In this document: positions 18,027-28,442 of the stretch, one piece after another | Layout of the letters: each line of letters opens with the position of its first letter | How positions within the stretch are numbered: the first letter of the stretch is position 1 | From: Nocardioides cynanchi | GTDB lineage: Bacteria; Actinomycetota; Actinomycetes; Propionibacteriales; Nocardioidaceae | Assembly (NCBI RefSeq): GCF_008761635.1 | Contig: NZ_CP044344.1 | Coordinates: 930,001 to 994,000, forward strand | Direction of reading: 5' to 3' | DNA: 64,000 nt | Notes under the pieces: generated by a model | What the model saw: only the letters and a program-made list of their open reading frames with translations | The model's database searches: none | What the model was told of the DNA's origin: nothing | Made by a program: the position numbers and the translations under genes

Positions 18027-18038
18027 GACGAAGGTCCC
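18027..18038. promoter_or_regulatory. GGGACCTTCG box upstream of the first universal stress gene
   Basis: The minus strand reads GGGACCTTCGTC, 93 bases before the ATG at 18131. Ten of these bases are identical to the site at 25295. Confidence 0.45.
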
Positions 18039-18130
18039 GGTCCGGTGAGGCCTGCGGCACTGCTTCGCGGCCGGGCCGCGGCGGTGCAATGGGCGTGGAC
18101 CCCCAGTGGGGCGAGCGATCGGAGACCGAC

Positions 18131-19054
18131 ATGGCGACGCCGGCGGTGGGCAGGATCCTGGTCGGTATCGGACCGTCCGGGCGCAACAGCGCGGCTCTGG
18201 AGTACGCCGCCGCCGAGGCGAAGCGTCGGGGTTGCGGCGTCCACCTGGTGCTGGTGATCCACCCGCGGTGGCCCGGCCCCGACGGCATGGTCGAGCTCAA
18301 GCTGGTCGGGCAGGACCTCGTGCGGGTCGACACCGACCTGCTGATGGCGTGCGAGCAGTGGCTGGTCGACCGGTCGGACGGCGACCTCAGGGTCACCACC
18401 AAGGTCGTGCACGGCGCGCCCACCAAGGCCCTGGTGCACGCGGCCCGCAACGCGGGACTGGTCGTGCTCCAGCACCACCGGATGGCCCGCGAGCACCACC
18501 TGCCGACGATGTCGATCACCAACGCGGTGGCCTCGCGGTCCGCGGCCCCGGTGGTCGCCGTACCCGACGACTGGCACGAGGACGGCGCGGGCGACCTGCC
18601 GGTCGTGGCCGCGGTCGTCGACGCCGAGACCTCGCGGGGGGTCGCGACCCATGCGCTCGAGGCCGCACGCCGGTCCGGGAGCGACCTGCACGTCACTCGC
18701 GCCTGGTCCTACGCGACCGACCTGGAGGTCGAGGACCCGATCTTCTCGAGCAGCTCCGCAGACGATTGGGAGGCGTGCCTGACCGAGCGGCTCACCAGCG
18801 GCCTGGGCGGGCTCCTCGCCGGGGAGCCGACGGTCGCCAGCCGCACGGACGTGGTGCACGGCCAGCCGGCGTACGTCCTGGTCGAGGCGTCGAGGCACGC
18901 GCGTCTGGTCGTGATCGGCCGGCACCGGCCCATGATGCCCGTGGGGTCGCACCTCGGCCCGGTCACCCGGTCCGTGCTGACCCACGCCCACTGCCCGGTG
19001 CTGGTCGTGGACGCCTCGGCTGCAGGCCCCGATGCCGACCCAGAGCCGGTCTGA
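18131..19054 (+). CDS. Universal stress protein, two tandem Usp domains
   Basis: 307 residues made of two UspA-like domains. The first starts [28 protein letters not shown] and ends near [11 protein letters not shown]; the second runs from [24 protein letters not shown] to HCPVLVVDA. The second keeps a GxxxxG-S/T-like end segment ([31 protein letters not shown]) that in ATP-binding Usps contacts the phosphates. I took ATG 18131 because GGAGA lies 5 bases upstream; an in-frame ATG at 18089 would add 14 residues. It overlaps the P-type ATPase gene by 23 bases, so the two form an operon. Confidence 0.88.
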   Translation: MATPAVGRILVGIGPSGRNSAALEYAAAEAKRRGCGVHLVLVIHPRWPGPDGMVELKLVGQDLVRVDTDLLMACEQWLVDRSDGDLRVTTKVVHGAPTKALVHAARNAGLVVLQHHRMAREHHLPTMSITNAVASRSAAPVVAVPDDWHEDGAGDLPVVAAVVDAETSRGVATHALEAARRSGSDLHVTRAWSYATDLEVEDPIFSSSSADDWEACLTERLTSGLGGLLAGEPTVASRTDVVHGQPAYVLVEASRHARLVVIGRHRPMMPVGSHLGPVTRSVLTHAHCPVLVVDASAAGPDADPEPV

Positions 19055-21434
19055 CCGGGCGGGTCTGACCGCTGCGGAGGCATCCCAGCGGCTGGCCGTC
19101 CACGGCCTCAACCAGATCGCCGGTGCCGTCCGCTCCAGCATCCCCGCGCAGGTGCGGGAGCAGCTGCGGGACCCGATGATCCTGGTGCTGCTCCTGGCGG
19201 CCGCGCTGACCGTGGCGACCGGGGACCGGCCCGACACCGTGGTGATCCTGCTGGTCGTGGCGATGAACACCACCGTGGGCATCGTGCAGCACCGCCGGGC
19301 CGAGGAGGCGATGGCAGCCCTGGGTGCACTGGCGCCGCAGGAGGCGACGGTCCGGCGCGACGACCTGCCGACCCGGATCCCGGCAGTCGAGGTGGTCCCC
19401 GGTGATCTCGTGCTCCTGGCCGGCGGTGACGTCGTCCCGGCCGACGGCCTGCTCGCCGTGGCGGAGGGGCTGACCCTCGACGAGTCGGCGATGACCGGCG
19501 AGTCGCTCCCCGTCGCGCGACTCGTCGGCGAGGAGGTGACCGCCGGCACGCTCGTCGTCCGGGGGAGGGGTGAGCTGGTGGTCACGGCGACCGGGGCCGG
19601 GAGCGGCCTCGGTCTGCTCGCGTCGATGGTCCACGACGCCCCCTCTCGTCGTACGCCGCTCCAGGACCGGATGCGGCGACTCAGTGCCGCGCTCGTGGCC
19701 CTGGTGCTCTCCCTGACCGTGCTCGTCGTCGTGCTGGGACTGCTGCGCGGAGAAGGACTGGTCGAGATGCTGGTGGTCGGCGCCAGTCTCGCCGTGGCGG
19801 CCGTGCCCGAGTCGCTGCCTGCCGTGATGACCGTCGCGCTCGCCACCGGTGCGCACCGGATGGCGCAACGGTCCGCCGTCGTACGGCGGCTCTCGGCCGT
19901 CGAGACCCTCGGCTCGGTCACCGTCATCGCCACCGACAAGACCGGGACCCTGACGGTCGGGAGCCTCTCGGTGGCCGCGCTCTGGTCCGCCGTCGACGCC
20001 GCGCCGGGGGAGGGTGACGACACGCTGCTGCGCGACCTCGTCCTGTGCAACGACGCCTCGACGGCGGCCGAGACGGACGGCCGGGGACAGGGCGACCCGC
20101 TCGAGCTGGCGATCCTGGCCCGGGCGGACGCCGCGGGCTACGACCACCGGTCGGTCCGGGCGTCCTGGCTGCGCTGCGCGGAGCTGCCGTTCGACGCAGC
20201 GACGCAGCAGATGACGACGGCCCACCGGTGCGGGGGAGCCGAGCTGACCGTGGTCAAGGGTGCCCCCGAGCAGGTGCTGCCCCTGGTCGGTGACGTGGAC
20301 CGGGAGCGCGCACGGGCCATCGCCGACCGCTGGGCGGCCGAGGGGCAGCGCGTCCTGGCGGTGGCGCACGCCGACTGCCTCGACCTCGCCCCGGCACCCG
20401 GCTCGATGGGGCTCGCCGGCCTGGTCGCCTTCGCCGACCCGCCGAGGTCGGCCGCGGCGGCCGTGGTGCAGCGGTGTCGGGAGGCCGGCATCCGGGTCGT
20501 GCTGGTCACCGGCGACCACCTGCTCACCGCCCGGTCCGTGGCGCGGCAGGTCGGCATCATCGCCGACCCGGAGGACGACGCGGCGGGCACCGCGGTGTTC
20601 GCCCGTGTCGCCCCGGTCGAGAAGGTCGGGATCGTCGAGGCGTTGCAGGCCGGTGGCGAGGTCGTCGCGATGCTCGGTGACGGCGTCAACGACGCTCCGG
20701 CGCTGAAACGCTCGGACATCGGCGTCGCGGCCGGCCGGGGCGGCACCGAGGTCGCCCGCCAGGCGGCCGACGTCGTCCTCCTGGACGACGACCTGTCGAC
20801 CGTCGTCGCCGCCATCGAGGAGGGTCGCCGGATCTTCGCCAACCTCCGGAGCTTCCTGGTGTACGCCGTGTCGGGCGGCCTGAGCGAGGTCGCCGTGATG
20901 CTGGTCGGTCCGTTCCTCGGGATCGCGCTGCCGCTGCTGCCCTCGCAGATCCTCTGGATCAACCTGCTCACGCACGGACTGACCGGCGTCGCCTTCAGCG
21001 GGGAGCCCGGCAGCCCGGACGCGATGCGGGCTCCGCCGGTGCCGCGCGACGCCCCGGTGCTCACCCGTCGGCACGTCGTCGTCCTCGGCACCGCGGCGGC
21101 GCTGCTGACGGCGACCTCGCTCGCGGTGGCGCTGGTGGTCGGTGGTGGGCAGGCGCGCACGGCGGCGTTCGTGACGTTGGGGCTGGGGCAGCTCGGTGTG
21201 GCGCTGGCGTTGCGCGCTTCGCGCACCGGGGCGAAGCGCAGTCCCGGGCTCGTGGTCTCCGTGGCTGTCTCCGCGGTGCTGATGCTGTGCCCGCTGGTCG
21301 TGGCTCCTCTGCAGAGCCTGCTCGGGGTCTCCGCCCTGTCCGGTGCCCAGCTCGGTCTGGCGGTGGGCGCGGCGCTCGTGCCCGGCCTCCTGGTGTCCGG
21401 CCTGCGGCGACTGGGCGTGGTGGCGTCGCTCTGA
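19032..21434 (+). CDS. P-type cation-transporting ATPase (P2-like), short form
   Basis: 800 residues. Motifs in order: actuator TGES ([10 protein letters not shown]), transmembrane-4 [12 protein letters not shown], phosphorylation DKTGTLT with D302, nucleotide-binding KGAPEQVL, and hinge [10 protein letters not shown]. Up to ten transmembrane helices are possible. The PESLP motif sits where PEGLP occurs in Ca2+ and H+/Na+ P2-type pumps, so it probably moves a hard cation such as Ca2+; the ion cannot be fixed. At 800 residues it is about 100 shorter than the second pump at 22506. It is co-transcribed with the stress protein before it, an arrangement also known for CtpF-type pumps in the mycobacterial dormancy regulon. 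Confidence 0.88.
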   Translation: MPTQSRSDRAGLTAAEASQRLAVHGLNQIAGAVRSSIPAQVREQLRDPMILVLLLAAALTVATGDRPDTVVILLVVAMNTTVGIVQHRRAEEAMAALGALAPQEATVRRDDLPTRIPAVEVVPGDLVLLAGGDVVPADGLLAVAEGLTLDESAMTGESLPVARLVGEEVTAGTLVVRGRGELVVTATGAGSGLGLLASMVHDAPSRRTPLQDRMRRLSAALVALVLSLTVLVVVLGLLRGEGLVEMLVVGASLAVAAVPESLPAVMTVALATGAHRMAQRSAVVRRLSAVETLGSVTVIATDKTGTLTVGSLSVAALWSAVDAAPGEGDDTLLRDLVLCNDASTAAETDGRGQGDPLELAILARADAAGYDHRSVRASWLRCAELPFDAATQQMTTAHRCGGAELTVVKGAPEQVLPLVGDVDRERARAIADRWAAEGQRVLAVAHADCLDLAPAPGSMGLAGLVAFADPPRSAAAAVVQRCREAGIRVVLVTGDHLLTARSVARQVGIIADPEDDAAGTAVFARVAPVEKVGIVEALQAGGEVVAMLGDGVNDAPALKRSDIGVAAGRGGTEVARQAADVVLLDDDLSTVVAAIEEGRRIFANLRSFLVYAVSGGLSEVAVMLVGPFLGIALPLLPSQILWINLLTHGLTGVAFSGEPGSPDAMRAPPVPRDAPVLTRRHVVVLGTAAALLTATSLAVALVVGGGQARTAAFVTLGLGQLGVALALRASRTGAKRSPGLVVSVAVSAVLMLCPLVVAPLQSLLGVSALSGAQLGLAVGAALVPGLLVSGLRRLGVVASL

Positions 21435-21450
21435 GGTCACGGCGGCGGGT

Positions 21451-21462
21451 GTCGAACGTCCC
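21451..21462. promoter_or_regulatory. Degenerate GGGACnTTCG box upstream of the second universal stress gene
   Basis: The minus strand reads GGGACGTTCGAC, 75 bases before the ATG at 21537. Ten of 12 bases match the 18027 site. Confidence 0.3.
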
Positions 21463-21536
21463 GGCAGGTGTCGACGCTCGGCACGGGACAGCGGTGGACC
21501 GGCGCACGACGATGGAGACACAGGAGGAGGCAGGTC

Positions 21537-22466
21537 ATGAACGCACAGCAGGCATCCGGACATGTGGTCGTCGGCGCCGACGGGTCGGAGCAGGGTTATG
21601 CAGGAGTCCAGTACGCCGCGGTGGAGGCGGCGCGCCGGGGCGTGCCGCTCGACGTGGTGCACGTGATCCCGGGCTATGTCCCGGTCGGGCCCTTCCTGAT
21701 GATCCCGGAGGGCTCCCTGCAGGAGTTCGGCACCTCGGTGGCCGACCGGGCCGCACTCGTCGCGGCCGGCCAGGAGCCCGGGCTGCGCGTCGCCAAGCAC
21801 GTGCTGTCCGGCAACCGGGTGCGCGAGCTGATCCACTTCTCCGAGGGCGCCTGCCTGCTGGTCCTCTCGGCTCGTCATCTCAGTGTCATGGAGCACCTGA
21901 CGACCGGGTCCACGGTGACCGCCGTGGTGAGCCGGGCCAGGTGCCCGGTCGCCGTCCTGCCGGTCGGCTGGCAGGCCCCGCCGACGCCGCACCGGCGGGT
22001 GGTGGCCGGCTACAAGTCGTCGTCGCACTCGGCCGAGCTGTTCGAGGACGCGTTCGCCGTCGCCGAGGCGCTGGATGCCGAGCTGGTCGTCCTGCACGCC
22101 TGGAAGCTCGAGGGCGTGTACGACGACGTGGTCGCCGGTCACGTCGAGGAGGAGCGGTGGAACACCGAGGAGCGGGCGATGATCGAGACGCTGCTCGAGG
22201 ACTACCGCGAGTCCTACCCCGACGTGCCGGTCCGCGTCGTCGTGGTCCACGACCGGCCCACCCACGCCCTCGTCCACGCATCGCGGACGGCGGACCGGCT
22301 GGTGCTGGTCAAGCCGGCCCACGGCGCCCGCCTGCATCACCTGGGCGCGACCGCCCGGGCCGTCCTGCGGATGTCGTCGTGCCCGGTCGAGCTGCTGGCC
22401 ACCACCGAGCGGCCGGAGATGGTCGCGGGGCTCACCGTCGAGGCCAACGGGCACATGGTGCGCTGA
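21537..22466 (+). CDS. Universal stress protein, two tandem Usp domains
   Basis: 309 residues. Domain one begins VVVGADGSEQGYAGVQYAAVEAARRG and ends CPVAVLPVGW; domain two begins RRVVAGYKSSSHSAELFEDAFAVAEAL and ends SCPVELLATTE. Domain one has the ADGS nucleotide-contact motif, which the second domain lacks. The start ATG 21537 follows AGGAGG 6 bases upstream, a strong ribosome site. It stands 102 bases after the first pump gene and is convergent with the second pump gene. Its role is probably survival under low oxygen or energy stress, by analogy with clustered mycobacterial Usps. Confidence 0.88.
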   Translation: MNAQQASGHVVVGADGSEQGYAGVQYAAVEAARRGVPLDVVHVIPGYVPVGPFLMIPEGSLQEFGTSVADRAALVAAGQEPGLRVAKHVLSGNRVRELIHFSEGACLLVLSARHLSVMEHLTTGSTVTAVVSRARCPVAVLPVGWQAPPTPHRRVVAGYKSSSHSAELFEDAFAVAEALDAELVVLHAWKLEGVYDDVVAGHVEEERWNTEERAMIETLLEDYRESYPDVPVRVVVVHDRPTHALVHASRTADRLVLVKPAHGARLHHLGATARAVLRMSSCPVELLATTERPEMVAGLTVEANGHMVR

Positions 22467-22505
22467 GCATCGTCGGACCTACTGCCCGCGAGGGCGCGCT
22501 TCCCG

Positions 22506-25226
22506 TCAGCGAGCAGCCGGGACGAACGGTCGTGCGGCCCGGCGTCGGACGGCGCGGTAGCTCTCGTCCGCGCCCCAGACGATCACCGGGAAGGTCACCA
22601 GCACGAGCAGCTCGCGCCAGCCGAGGGCCCGGGTGCCGAGCACGCTCTGGGCGGACGGCAGGTAGATCGCGAGTCCGCTGACCAGCAGCTCGAAGGCGAT
22701 GCCGGCCACCAGCAGCCGGTTGCTGAAGATCCCGATACGCAGCAGGGACACCCGGTCGGTGCGTGAGGCCATCGCCGTACCGACCTGGCACGCCACGATG
22801 CCGGCGAACGCCATCGTGGTGGCGCGCAGGTAGGTCTCGTGCAGCGGGGTGCCCGCGCCGACGTCCGTGCCGGGGGTCCAGCCGGCGGCGTGCAGCACCC
22901 ACAGGAAGCCCCCGATGACCAGCACCGCGCTGACCCCGCCGAGGATCCCCCAGGCCCGCAGCAGCATCGAGCCGGTGATGATGTTCTCCCCCCGACGGCG
23001 CGGGGGACGCTCCATGATCCCGGGCTCGGCGGCCTCCCGGCCGATGGCGAGGGCGGGCAGCGTCTCGGTGCCGAGGTCGATCATCAGGATCTGGGCGACC
23101 GTCAGCCCCAGCGGGATGGCACCGCCGGAGAGCGCGAACACCAGGAACGGGACGACCTCGGGGACGGCGTGCGCGAAGATGTAGAGGATGAACTTCCGGA
23201 CGTTGTCGTAGACGCGGCGACCCGACTCCACGGCACGGATGATCGTGGCGAAGTCGTCGTCGGTCAGCACCATCGTCGCGGCCTCGCGGGCCACGTCTGT
23301 CCCGCTCTGGCCCATGGCGATCCCGATGTCGGCACGCCGCAGCGCGGGGGCGTCGTTCACACCGTCCCCGGTCATCGCGACGACGTGGCCGAGCGACTGG
23401 AGACGGGTGGCGATCCGGAGCTTGTCCTCGGGTGAGCTGCGCGCGAAGACGATCTCGTCGCCGCGCGCCAGCAGGGCGTCCAGCTGCTGGTCGGGCATGG
23501 CGTCGAGCTCGCTGCCGGGTACGACGTTCATCTCGCCGTCCGCGCCGATGCCCGCAGACCGGGCGATCGCCGCGGCGGTCGCGCCGTTGTCGCCGGTGAT
23601 CACGTGCACGGTGATGCCGGCGGCGTGGGCGCGTCGTACGGCGTCGGGGACCGCGTCGCGGACGGGGTCGGAGAGGGCCACGAACCCCAGCAGCGTCAGG
23701 TCACGCTCGACGTCCGCCCGGTCCGTGGGTGGGGTTTCGGCGCCCAGGTCGCGGGATGCGCACGCGATCAGGCGCAGGCCCTGCGAGGCGAGATCCTCCA
23801 GGCGGGCGGACAGCGCCGCCCGACGGTTCGCGTCGAGGGGGACCGGCGGCTCGTCGTCGCGGATGGCCTGCACACAACGCTCGAGGACGGCTTCGGGCGC
23901 GCCCTTGGTGTACGCCGTGGTGCCGCCGCGGGCGTCCGTCGGCGGTGCGGCCGACAGCACCGTCATCAGCCGTAGTCGCGGGTCGAAGTGGAACATCCCG
24001 GTGCGTGCGCCGAGGGTCACGTCGTGACCGCGGGCGAGCCGCTCGGCGGCGTCGAGGAGGGCCAGCTCGGTGGGGTCGCCGGTGTGCGACTCGGGGTCGG
24101 CGGTGGTGCAGGCCCGCAGGGCGCGGGCCAGGGCCGCGGCCTCCCCGACCGCCTCCGGTGACGAGCGTCCGGTGGGGCCCCACCGGCTGTGCACCTGCAT
24201 CCGGTTCTGGGTCAGGGTCCCGGTCTTGTCGGTGCAGATCACATCGGTGGAGCCCAGCGTCTCGACGGCGCTGAGTCGCTTGATCAGGCCACCGCGGCGG
24301 GCGAGGTCAGCCACGCCGACCGCCAGCGCGAGGGTGATCGTCGGAAGCAGGCCCTCCGGGACGTTGGCGACCAGCAGACCGATCGCGAAGACGGAGGCCT
24401 GTCGGAAGCTGAGGCCGGCCAGCATGCCGAGCGGCAGGAAGGCGATGCCCACGCTGACCGCGACCGCGGCGATCAGCCAGGCCACGCGCCGTACCTGACG
24501 CTCCAGCGGGCTGCTGTCGCGGGTCGTACGGCTGCTGAGGTCGGCGATCCGGCCGAGCTCGGTGTGCATGCCGGTGTGGGCGACCACCGCCGTGGCCTCG
24601 CCCCCCGTGCACGTGGTGCCCGAGAGCACGACGTCGGTCGCCTCGATCACCCGGTCGCCGACCACGACTCCCGGCCCGGCCAGCTGGCGGAGTGCCGGGA
24701 CCGACTCGCCGTTGATCGAGGAGAGGTCGATCTCGACCGCGCCCTCCACGATCCTGGCGTCGGCGCTGATGGCCGCCCCCTCCTCGATCACGAGGAGGTC
24801 GCCGGGCACGACAGCGGTCGCGTCGACCACGACGTGGTGGCCGTCCCTGAGCACCGTCGCGTGGGTCGGCAGGTAGGCGCGGAGGGCGGCGACCGCATGC
24901 TCGGCGTGGCGTTCCTGGATCAGGGCGAAAGCAGCATTGAGAGCGATCACGGTCAGGATCGCGGTGCCGAGCACCGGTCCCTGCGTCGCGTAGGCCAGCG
25001 CGGCGGCGACCCAGAGCAGGAGAGCCAGGGGATGGGTCAGCTGACGCAGCAGGGCGGCGACCAGACTGCTCTTGCGAGCGGTAGCCAGCGTGTTCGGGCC
25101 GACCTGGTCGAGCCGCCGGCGGGCATCGGCCTCGGTCAGCCCCGCGAGGTCACACTCCAGCTCGGTGAGGAGATCGGGGAGCGGAGCCAGCAGGAGGTCG
25201 GGAGCAGCCGCGGTCTCGTACGCCAT
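22506..25226 (-). CDS. P-type cation-transporting ATPase (P2, Na+/K+- or Ca2+-like)
   Basis: 906 residues, normal length for P2-type ATPases. N-terminal cation-ATPase domain with [17 protein letters not shown], actuator [12 protein letters not shown], transmembrane-4 [14 protein letters not shown], phosphorylation CTDKTGTLT with D333, KGAPEAVL, and hinge [20 protein letters not shown]. The last third holds six helices with [13 protein letters not shown], resembling the ion-binding helix of IIC pumps. It may export Na+ or Ca2+. I started at ATG 25226 ([12 protein letters not shown]), which gives the normal N-terminus; the open frame upstream is non-coding. Divergent from the slipin gene, with a shared GGGACCTTCG box between. 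Confidence 0.9.
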   Translation of the reverse strand: MAYETAAAPDLLLAPLPDLLTELECDLAGLTEADARRRLDQVGPNTLATARKSSLVAALLRQLTHPLALLLWVAAALAYATQGPVLGTAILTVIALNAAFALIQERHAEHAVAALRAYLPTHATVLRDGHHVVVDATAVVPGDLLVIEEGAAISADARIVEGAVEIDLSSINGESVPALRQLAGPGVVVGDRVIEATDVVLSGTTCTGGEATAVVAHTGMHTELGRIADLSSRTTRDSSPLERQVRRVAWLIAAVAVSVGIAFLPLGMLAGLSFRQASVFAIGLLVANVPEGLLPTITLALAVGVADLARRGGLIKRLSAVETLGSTDVICTDKTGTLTQNRMQVHSRWGPTGRSSPEAVGEAAALARALRACTTADPESHTGDPTELALLDAAERLARGHDVTLGARTGMFHFDPRLRLMTVLSAAPPTDARGGTTAYTKGAPEAVLERCVQAIRDDEPPVPLDANRRAALSARLEDLASQGLRLIACASRDLGAETPPTDRADVERDLTLLGFVALSDPVRDAVPDAVRRAHAAGITVHVITGDNGATAAAIARSAGIGADGEMNVVPGSELDAMPDQQLDALLARGDEIVFARSSPEDKLRIATRLQSLGHVVAMTGDGVNDAPALRRADIGIAMGQSGTDVAREAATMVLTDDDFATIIRAVESGRRVYDNVRKFILYIFAHAVPEVVPFLVFALSGGAIPLGLTVAQILMIDLGTETLPALAIGREAAEPGIMERPPRRRGENIITGSMLLRAWGILGGVSAVLVIGGFLWVLHAAGWTPGTDVGAGTPLHETYLRATTMAFAGIVACQVGTAMASRTDRVSLLRIGIFSNRLLVAGIAFELLVSGLAIYLPSAQSVLGTRALGWRELLVLVTFPVIVWGADESYRAVRRRAARPFVPAAR

Positions 25227-25294
25227 GACTTCACGCTGCCGCCGGTCCGCCGGACGGCACAGAGGCGTTGGGCCCAGCGCGTCCCGACCCCTCG

Positions 25295-25308
25295 GGGACC
25301 TTCGCCCC
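25295..25308. promoter_or_regulatory. GGGACCTTCGCCCC box between the divergent pump and slipin genes
   Basis: The site is close to a palindrome of the GGGACnnnnGnCCC class, 69 bases from the pump start and 81 bases from the slipin start. It resembles DevR/DosR operators (inferred). Confidence 0.45.
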
Positions 25309-25388
25309 CGCCGTCCGGGCCCTCCCACCCTGCCGGCCGGACCGTGGCAGCAGCAGAGTGGGGACTGGCTCGGAGAAGGAGTTGCGCG

Positions 25389-26264
25389 ATGAAGGTCCTC
25401 GCGGTCGTGCTCGTGGTTGTCGTCGTGCTGGCAGTGGTGCTGCTGGCCCTGTCGATGCGGGTCGTGAACCAGTACCAGAAGGGCGTGGTCTTCCGGCTGG
25501 GGCGGGTCCGCGCCGTGCGTGAGCCAGGTCTGACGTTCATCATCCCGTTCGTCGACAAGCTCAAGAAGGTCTCGCTGCGGATCATCACCATGCCGGTGCA
25601 GTCGCAGGGGATCATCACCAAGGACAACGTCAGCATCGACGTCGCCGGCGTGGCGTACTTCCGGATCGTCGACGCCGTCAAGGCCGTGATCGCGATCGAC
25701 AACGTCGCTGCCGCGATCGACCAGATCGCACAGACCACCCTGCGCAACGTGGTCGGCCAGCACACGCTGGACCAAGCGCTCTCCGAGACCGACTCGATCA
25801 ACGCCAACATCCGCGACATCCTCGACCGGACCACGACCGAGTGGGGAGTCCTGGTCACGCTGGTCGAGCTCAAGGACATCCAGCTCCCGGACAGCATGAA
25901 GCGGGCGATGGCCCGCCAGGCCGAGGCCGAGCGCGAGAAGAGGGCCAAGATCATCGCCGCCGAGGGCGAGGCGTCCGCGGCCGCCGCGCTGGGTCAGGCC
26001 TCCGACACGATGATGCGGCACCCGTTGGCGCTCCAGCTGCGCAACCTGCAGAGCCTGGTCGAGCTCGGCGTCGACAAGAACACGACCGTCGTCTTCCCGG
26101 CCCCGCTGATGAGCAGGATCGGAGAGCTCGGGACCTTCCTCCGGCGCGAGGGCGAGGCCGCCGCGAACCCGCGGCTCATGGACCTCTCGGACCTGATCAC
26201 CGGAAAGGAAGCCCACGATGAACGAGACAGTGACGCGCTGGTCGGTGCAGATCTACCTCAGTGA
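25389..26264 (+). CDS. Slipin/SPFH-domain membrane protein (stomatin family)
   Basis: 291 residues. A single transmembrane helix (residues 3-23) is followed by the SPFH/Band 7 domain: [33 protein letters not shown] and [17 protein letters not shown], then a coiled-coil-like helix ([28 protein letters not shown]). Slipins scaffold membrane microdomains. The start has GAGAAGGAG 7 bases upstream. The last 47 bases overlap the next gene, the DUF1876 protein, in another frame, so the tail ([16 protein letters not shown]) may have been extended over it. Slipins often pair with an NfeD partner; none is seen here. Confidence 0.9.
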   Translation: MKVLAVVLVVVVVLAVVLLALSMRVVNQYQKGVVFRLGRVRAVREPGLTFIIPFVDKLKKVSLRIITMPVQSQGIITKDNVSIDVAGVAYFRIVDAVKAVIAIDNVAAAIDQIAQTTLRNVVGQHTLDQALSETDSINANIRDILDRTTTEWGVLVTLVELKDIQLPDSMKRAMARQAEAEREKRAKIIAAEGEASAAAALGQASDTMMRHPLALQLRNLQSLVELGVDKNTTVVFPAPLMSRIGELGTFLRREGEAAANPRLMDLSDLITGKEAHDERDSDALVGADLPQ

Positions 26265-26472
26265 GATCGACGGCCACACCCACGCCCAGGCCCGGCTCGC
26301 GAGCGGGCTCGAACCGCCGCTGACCACCACCGGCGAGGCGAACCTGTCCCGGAACGACGTCCTCGACGTCGCGGAGGTCGGCTTCGAGCTGGCCACCGCC
26401 CGGGCCCTCCGGTCGCTGGCCGACGAGCTGATCACGATCGCCAACGAGGACGTCGAGGCCCTGACCGGCTGA
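26218..26472 (+). CDS. DUF1876 domain protein, second copy
   Basis: 84 residues, the compact form of the domain: [24 protein letters not shown], then [25 protein letters not shown]. Compared with the copy at 15420 it lacks a C-terminal tail. The start at ATG 26218 follows AAGGAAG with 6 bases spacing and overlaps the end of the slipin gene, so the two are co-translated. It lies just before the kdp control region. Function unknown; the family occurs with universal stress genes in actinobacteria. Confidence 0.75.
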   Translation: MNETVTRWSVQIYLSEIDGHTHAQARLASGLEPPLTTTGEANLSRNDVLDVAEVGFELATARALRSLADELITIANEDVEALTG

Positions 26473-26489
26473 CCGAAGCTCGCCCGCGC

Positions 26490-26540
26490 GTCAAGGACGC
26501 GTCAGGGATCCGGCGTACGCCGTCAGGAACGCGTTAGGAA
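26490..26540 (+). promoter_or_regulatory. Direct-repeat array, candidate KdpE operator
   Basis: GTCAAGGA (26490), GTCAGGGA (26501), GTCAGGAA (26522) and GTTAGGAA (26533) form two pairs, each with 11-base spacing, separated by about two turns. OmpR/PhoB-type regulators such as KdpE bind repeats of this spacing. The array is 66 bases before the first kdp peptide gene. Confidence 0.5.
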
Positions 26541-26543
26541 ATC

Positions 26544-26590
26544 GGTGCCGGGGGCGGCACCACCCCTGTGATGGGAACCAGAAGGTTCCC
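26544..26590 (+). promoter_or_regulatory. Two hairpins in the kdp leader
   Basis: GGTGCCG-GGGG-CGGCACC (26544-26561) and GGGAACC-AGAA-GGTTCCC (26573-26590) are perfect 7-bp stems, ending 6 bases before the ribosome site. They may affect mRNA stability or access to the start. I do not recognise a known riboswitch. Confidence 0.4.
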
Positions 26591-26605
26591 GTCCTGGAGG
26601 TGTGT

Positions 26606-26692
26606 GTGGTGGTCGATGTCGCCCTGGTGGCGCTGACGGTCGCGGTGTTCGTGGCCCTGGCTCTGGTCCTGCGAGGGTTGGAGCGCTTGTGA
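26606..26692 (+). CDS. 28-residue single-helix membrane peptide before kdpF
   Basis: GTG at 26606 with GGAGG 5 bases upstream opens [28 protein letters not shown], one membrane helix with a positively charged end. A GTG three bases on is an equally possible start. The TGA (26690-26692) overlaps the kdpF start as GTGA, so the peptide heads the kdp operon and is translationally coupled to it. I do not know a named family; it may be a second small stabilising subunit of the Kdp pump. Confidence 0.55.
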   Translation: MVVDVALVALTVAVFVALALVLRGLERL

Positions 26693-26778
26693 GCGCCGAG
26701 AACCTGACCGGGCTGATCCTGGCCGTCCTGCTGACCGCCTACCTCGTGGTGGCCCTGGTCTTCCCGGAGAAGTTCTGA
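26689..26778 (+). CDS. kdpF: KdpF, small subunit of the K+-transporting ATPase
   Basis: 29 residues: one hydrophobic helix, ending in VALVFPEKF, the typical KdpF end. KdpF stabilises the KdpABC complex in the membrane. The GTG start overlaps the stop of the peptide gene before it, and its TGA shares a base with the kdpA ATG (TGATG). Tight overlaps show a single coupled operon. Confidence 0.85.
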   Translation: MSAENLTGLILAVLLTAYLVVALVFPEKF

Positions 26779-28442
26779 TGCGCGACTCGGCAGCCGGGCT
26801 GCTCACCGTCCTCGCACTGCTGGTCGTCCTCGCCGTCACGCACGTCCCGCTGGGCGACTACATGGCGCGGGTCTACTCCAGCGTCAGGCACTGGCGCGCC
26901 GAGCGGCTCGTCTACCGGGTCTGCCGGATCGACCCCGACGCCGACCAGACCTGGGCGACGTACGCGATGTCGGTGCTCGGCTTCTCGCTGGCTTCCGTGC
27001 TGTTCCTCTTCGGCCTGCAGCGGGTCCAGCACCTGCTGCCGTGGTCTCTGGGCTACCCGGGAGTGGAGTCGCACCTGGCGTGGAACACCGCGGCGTCGTT
27101 CGTGACCAACACCAACTGGCAGAACTACTCGGGCGAGTCGACCCTGGGCTACCTCGTCCAGATGGCCGGCCTGGCGGTGCAGAACTTCGCCTCGGCCGCG
27201 GTCGGCATCGCCGTCGCCGTCGCGCTGGTGCGCGGCTTCGCGAGATCCCGCACCAACCGCCTCGGTAACTTCTGGGTCGATCTCACCCGCGGCTGCTTCC
27301 GGATCCTGCTCCCGCTGAGCCTGGTCGCGACGGTCCTGCTGATCGGCGCGGGCGTCGTCCAGAACCTCTCCGACACCCACACGATCACCACGATCGCCGG
27401 CCAGACCCAGCACCTGCCGGGTGGCGCGATCGCCAGTCAGGAGGCGATCAAGGAGCTCGGCCAGAACGGCGGCGGCCCCTACAACGCGAACTCCGCCCAC
27501 CCGTTCGAGAACCCGAACGCGTTCACGAACCTGCTCGAGATCGTGATGATCCTGCTGATCCCCTTCGCCTTGCCACGCACCTTCGGGAGGCTGCTCGGCG
27601 ACAAGCGGCAGGGCTGGGCGATCCTCGGCGCCATGACCGTGATCTACACCGCCATGCTGGCCCTGCTCACCACCTTCGAGGCGCAGCACTCCGGTGTGGC
27701 GCTGCGGGCAGCGGGTGCCGCGATGGAGGGCAAGGAGGTCCGCTTCGGGATCCCGTCGTCGGCCCTCTTCGCGAACTCGACCACCCTCACGTCGACCGGC
27801 GCGGTCAACGCCATGCACGACTCCCTGACGCCGCTCGGCGGAGGCGTGGCGATGGTGAACATGATGCTCGGCGAGATCGCGCCCGGCGGATCGGGGTCCG
27901 GTCTCTACGGAATGCTGGTCCTGGCTGTGGTCACGGTGTTCGTCGCCGGCCTGATGGTCGGGCGAACACCTGAGTACCTCGGCAAGAAGATCCAGGCCCG
28001 GGAGGTGAAGTTCGCCGCCCTCTACATCCTGACCACGCCCGCCGTCGTCCTGGTCGGCACCGGCCTCGCGATGTCGATCCCGTCGGCCCGGGCCTCGATG
28101 GAGAACGCCGGCCCGCACGGCCTCTCCGAGGTGCTCTACGCCTTCACCTCACAGGCCAACAACAACGGCAGCGCGTTCGGGGGACTGACCGGCAACACGA
28201 GCTTCTACAACATCACCGGGGGCCTGGCCATGCTGATCGGCCGTTTCCTGCCGATGCTCTTCGTGCTCGGTCTGGCCGGCTCCCTGGCCGCACAGAAGCC
28301 CGTCCCTGCCACCGAAGGCACCATGCCCACCCATCGGCCGTTGTTCGTCACGATGCTGGTCGGCGTCGTGGTCGTCGTGGTCGCCCTCACCTACTTCCCG
28401 GCACTCGCGCTGGGACCGCTCGCAGAAGGAGTCACCCGATGA
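26778..28442 (+). CDS. kdpA: KdpA, potassium-binding channel-like subunit
   Basis: 554 residues with about ten helices. KdpA is the selectivity-filter subunit of the high-affinity K+ pump. The first filter loop is [19 protein letters not shown], the second [25 protein letters not shown] ([21 protein letters not shown]), and further loops include [11 protein letters not shown] and [17 protein letters not shown]. All are the conserved P-loop sequences of KdpA. The gene overlaps kdpF by one base and kdpB by four (ATGA). Confidence 0.97.
   Translation: MRDSAAGLLTVLALLVVLAVTHVPLGDYMARVYSSVRHWRAERLVYRVCRIDPDADQTWATYAMSVLGFSLASVLFLFGLQRVQHLLPWSLGYPGVESHLAWNTAASFVTNTNWQNYSGESTLGYLVQMAGLAVQNFASAAVGIAVAVALVRGFARSRTNRLGNFWVDLTRGCFRILLPLSLVATVLLIGAGVVQNLSDTHTITTIAGQTQHLPGGAIASQEAIKELGQNGGGPYNANSAHPFENPNAFTNLLEIVMILLIPFALPRTFGRLLGDKRQGWAILGAMTVIYTAMLALLTTFEAQHSGVALRAAGAAMEGKEVRFGIPSSALFANSTTLTSTGAVNAMHDSLTPLGGGVAMVNMMLGEIAPGGSGSGLYGMLVLAVVTVFVAGLMVGRTPEYLGKKIQAREVKFAALYILTTPAVVLVGTGLAMSIPSARASMENAGPHGLSEVLYAFTSQANNNGSAFGGLTGNTSFYNITGGLAMLIGRFLPMLFVLGLAGSLAAQKPVPATEGTMPTHRPLFVTMLVGVVVVVVALTYFPALALGPLAEGVTR

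Noticed and set aside
18963..22454. A 1163-codon open frame on the minus strand
   Set aside because: It is a shadow of the plus-strand pump and stress genes, with low-complexity H/R/G/D-rich composition typical of high-GC antisense frames.
26544..26605. A c-di-AMP (ydaO) riboswitch before kdp
   Set aside because: Two simple hairpins only; the conserved ydaO core sequences are not present.
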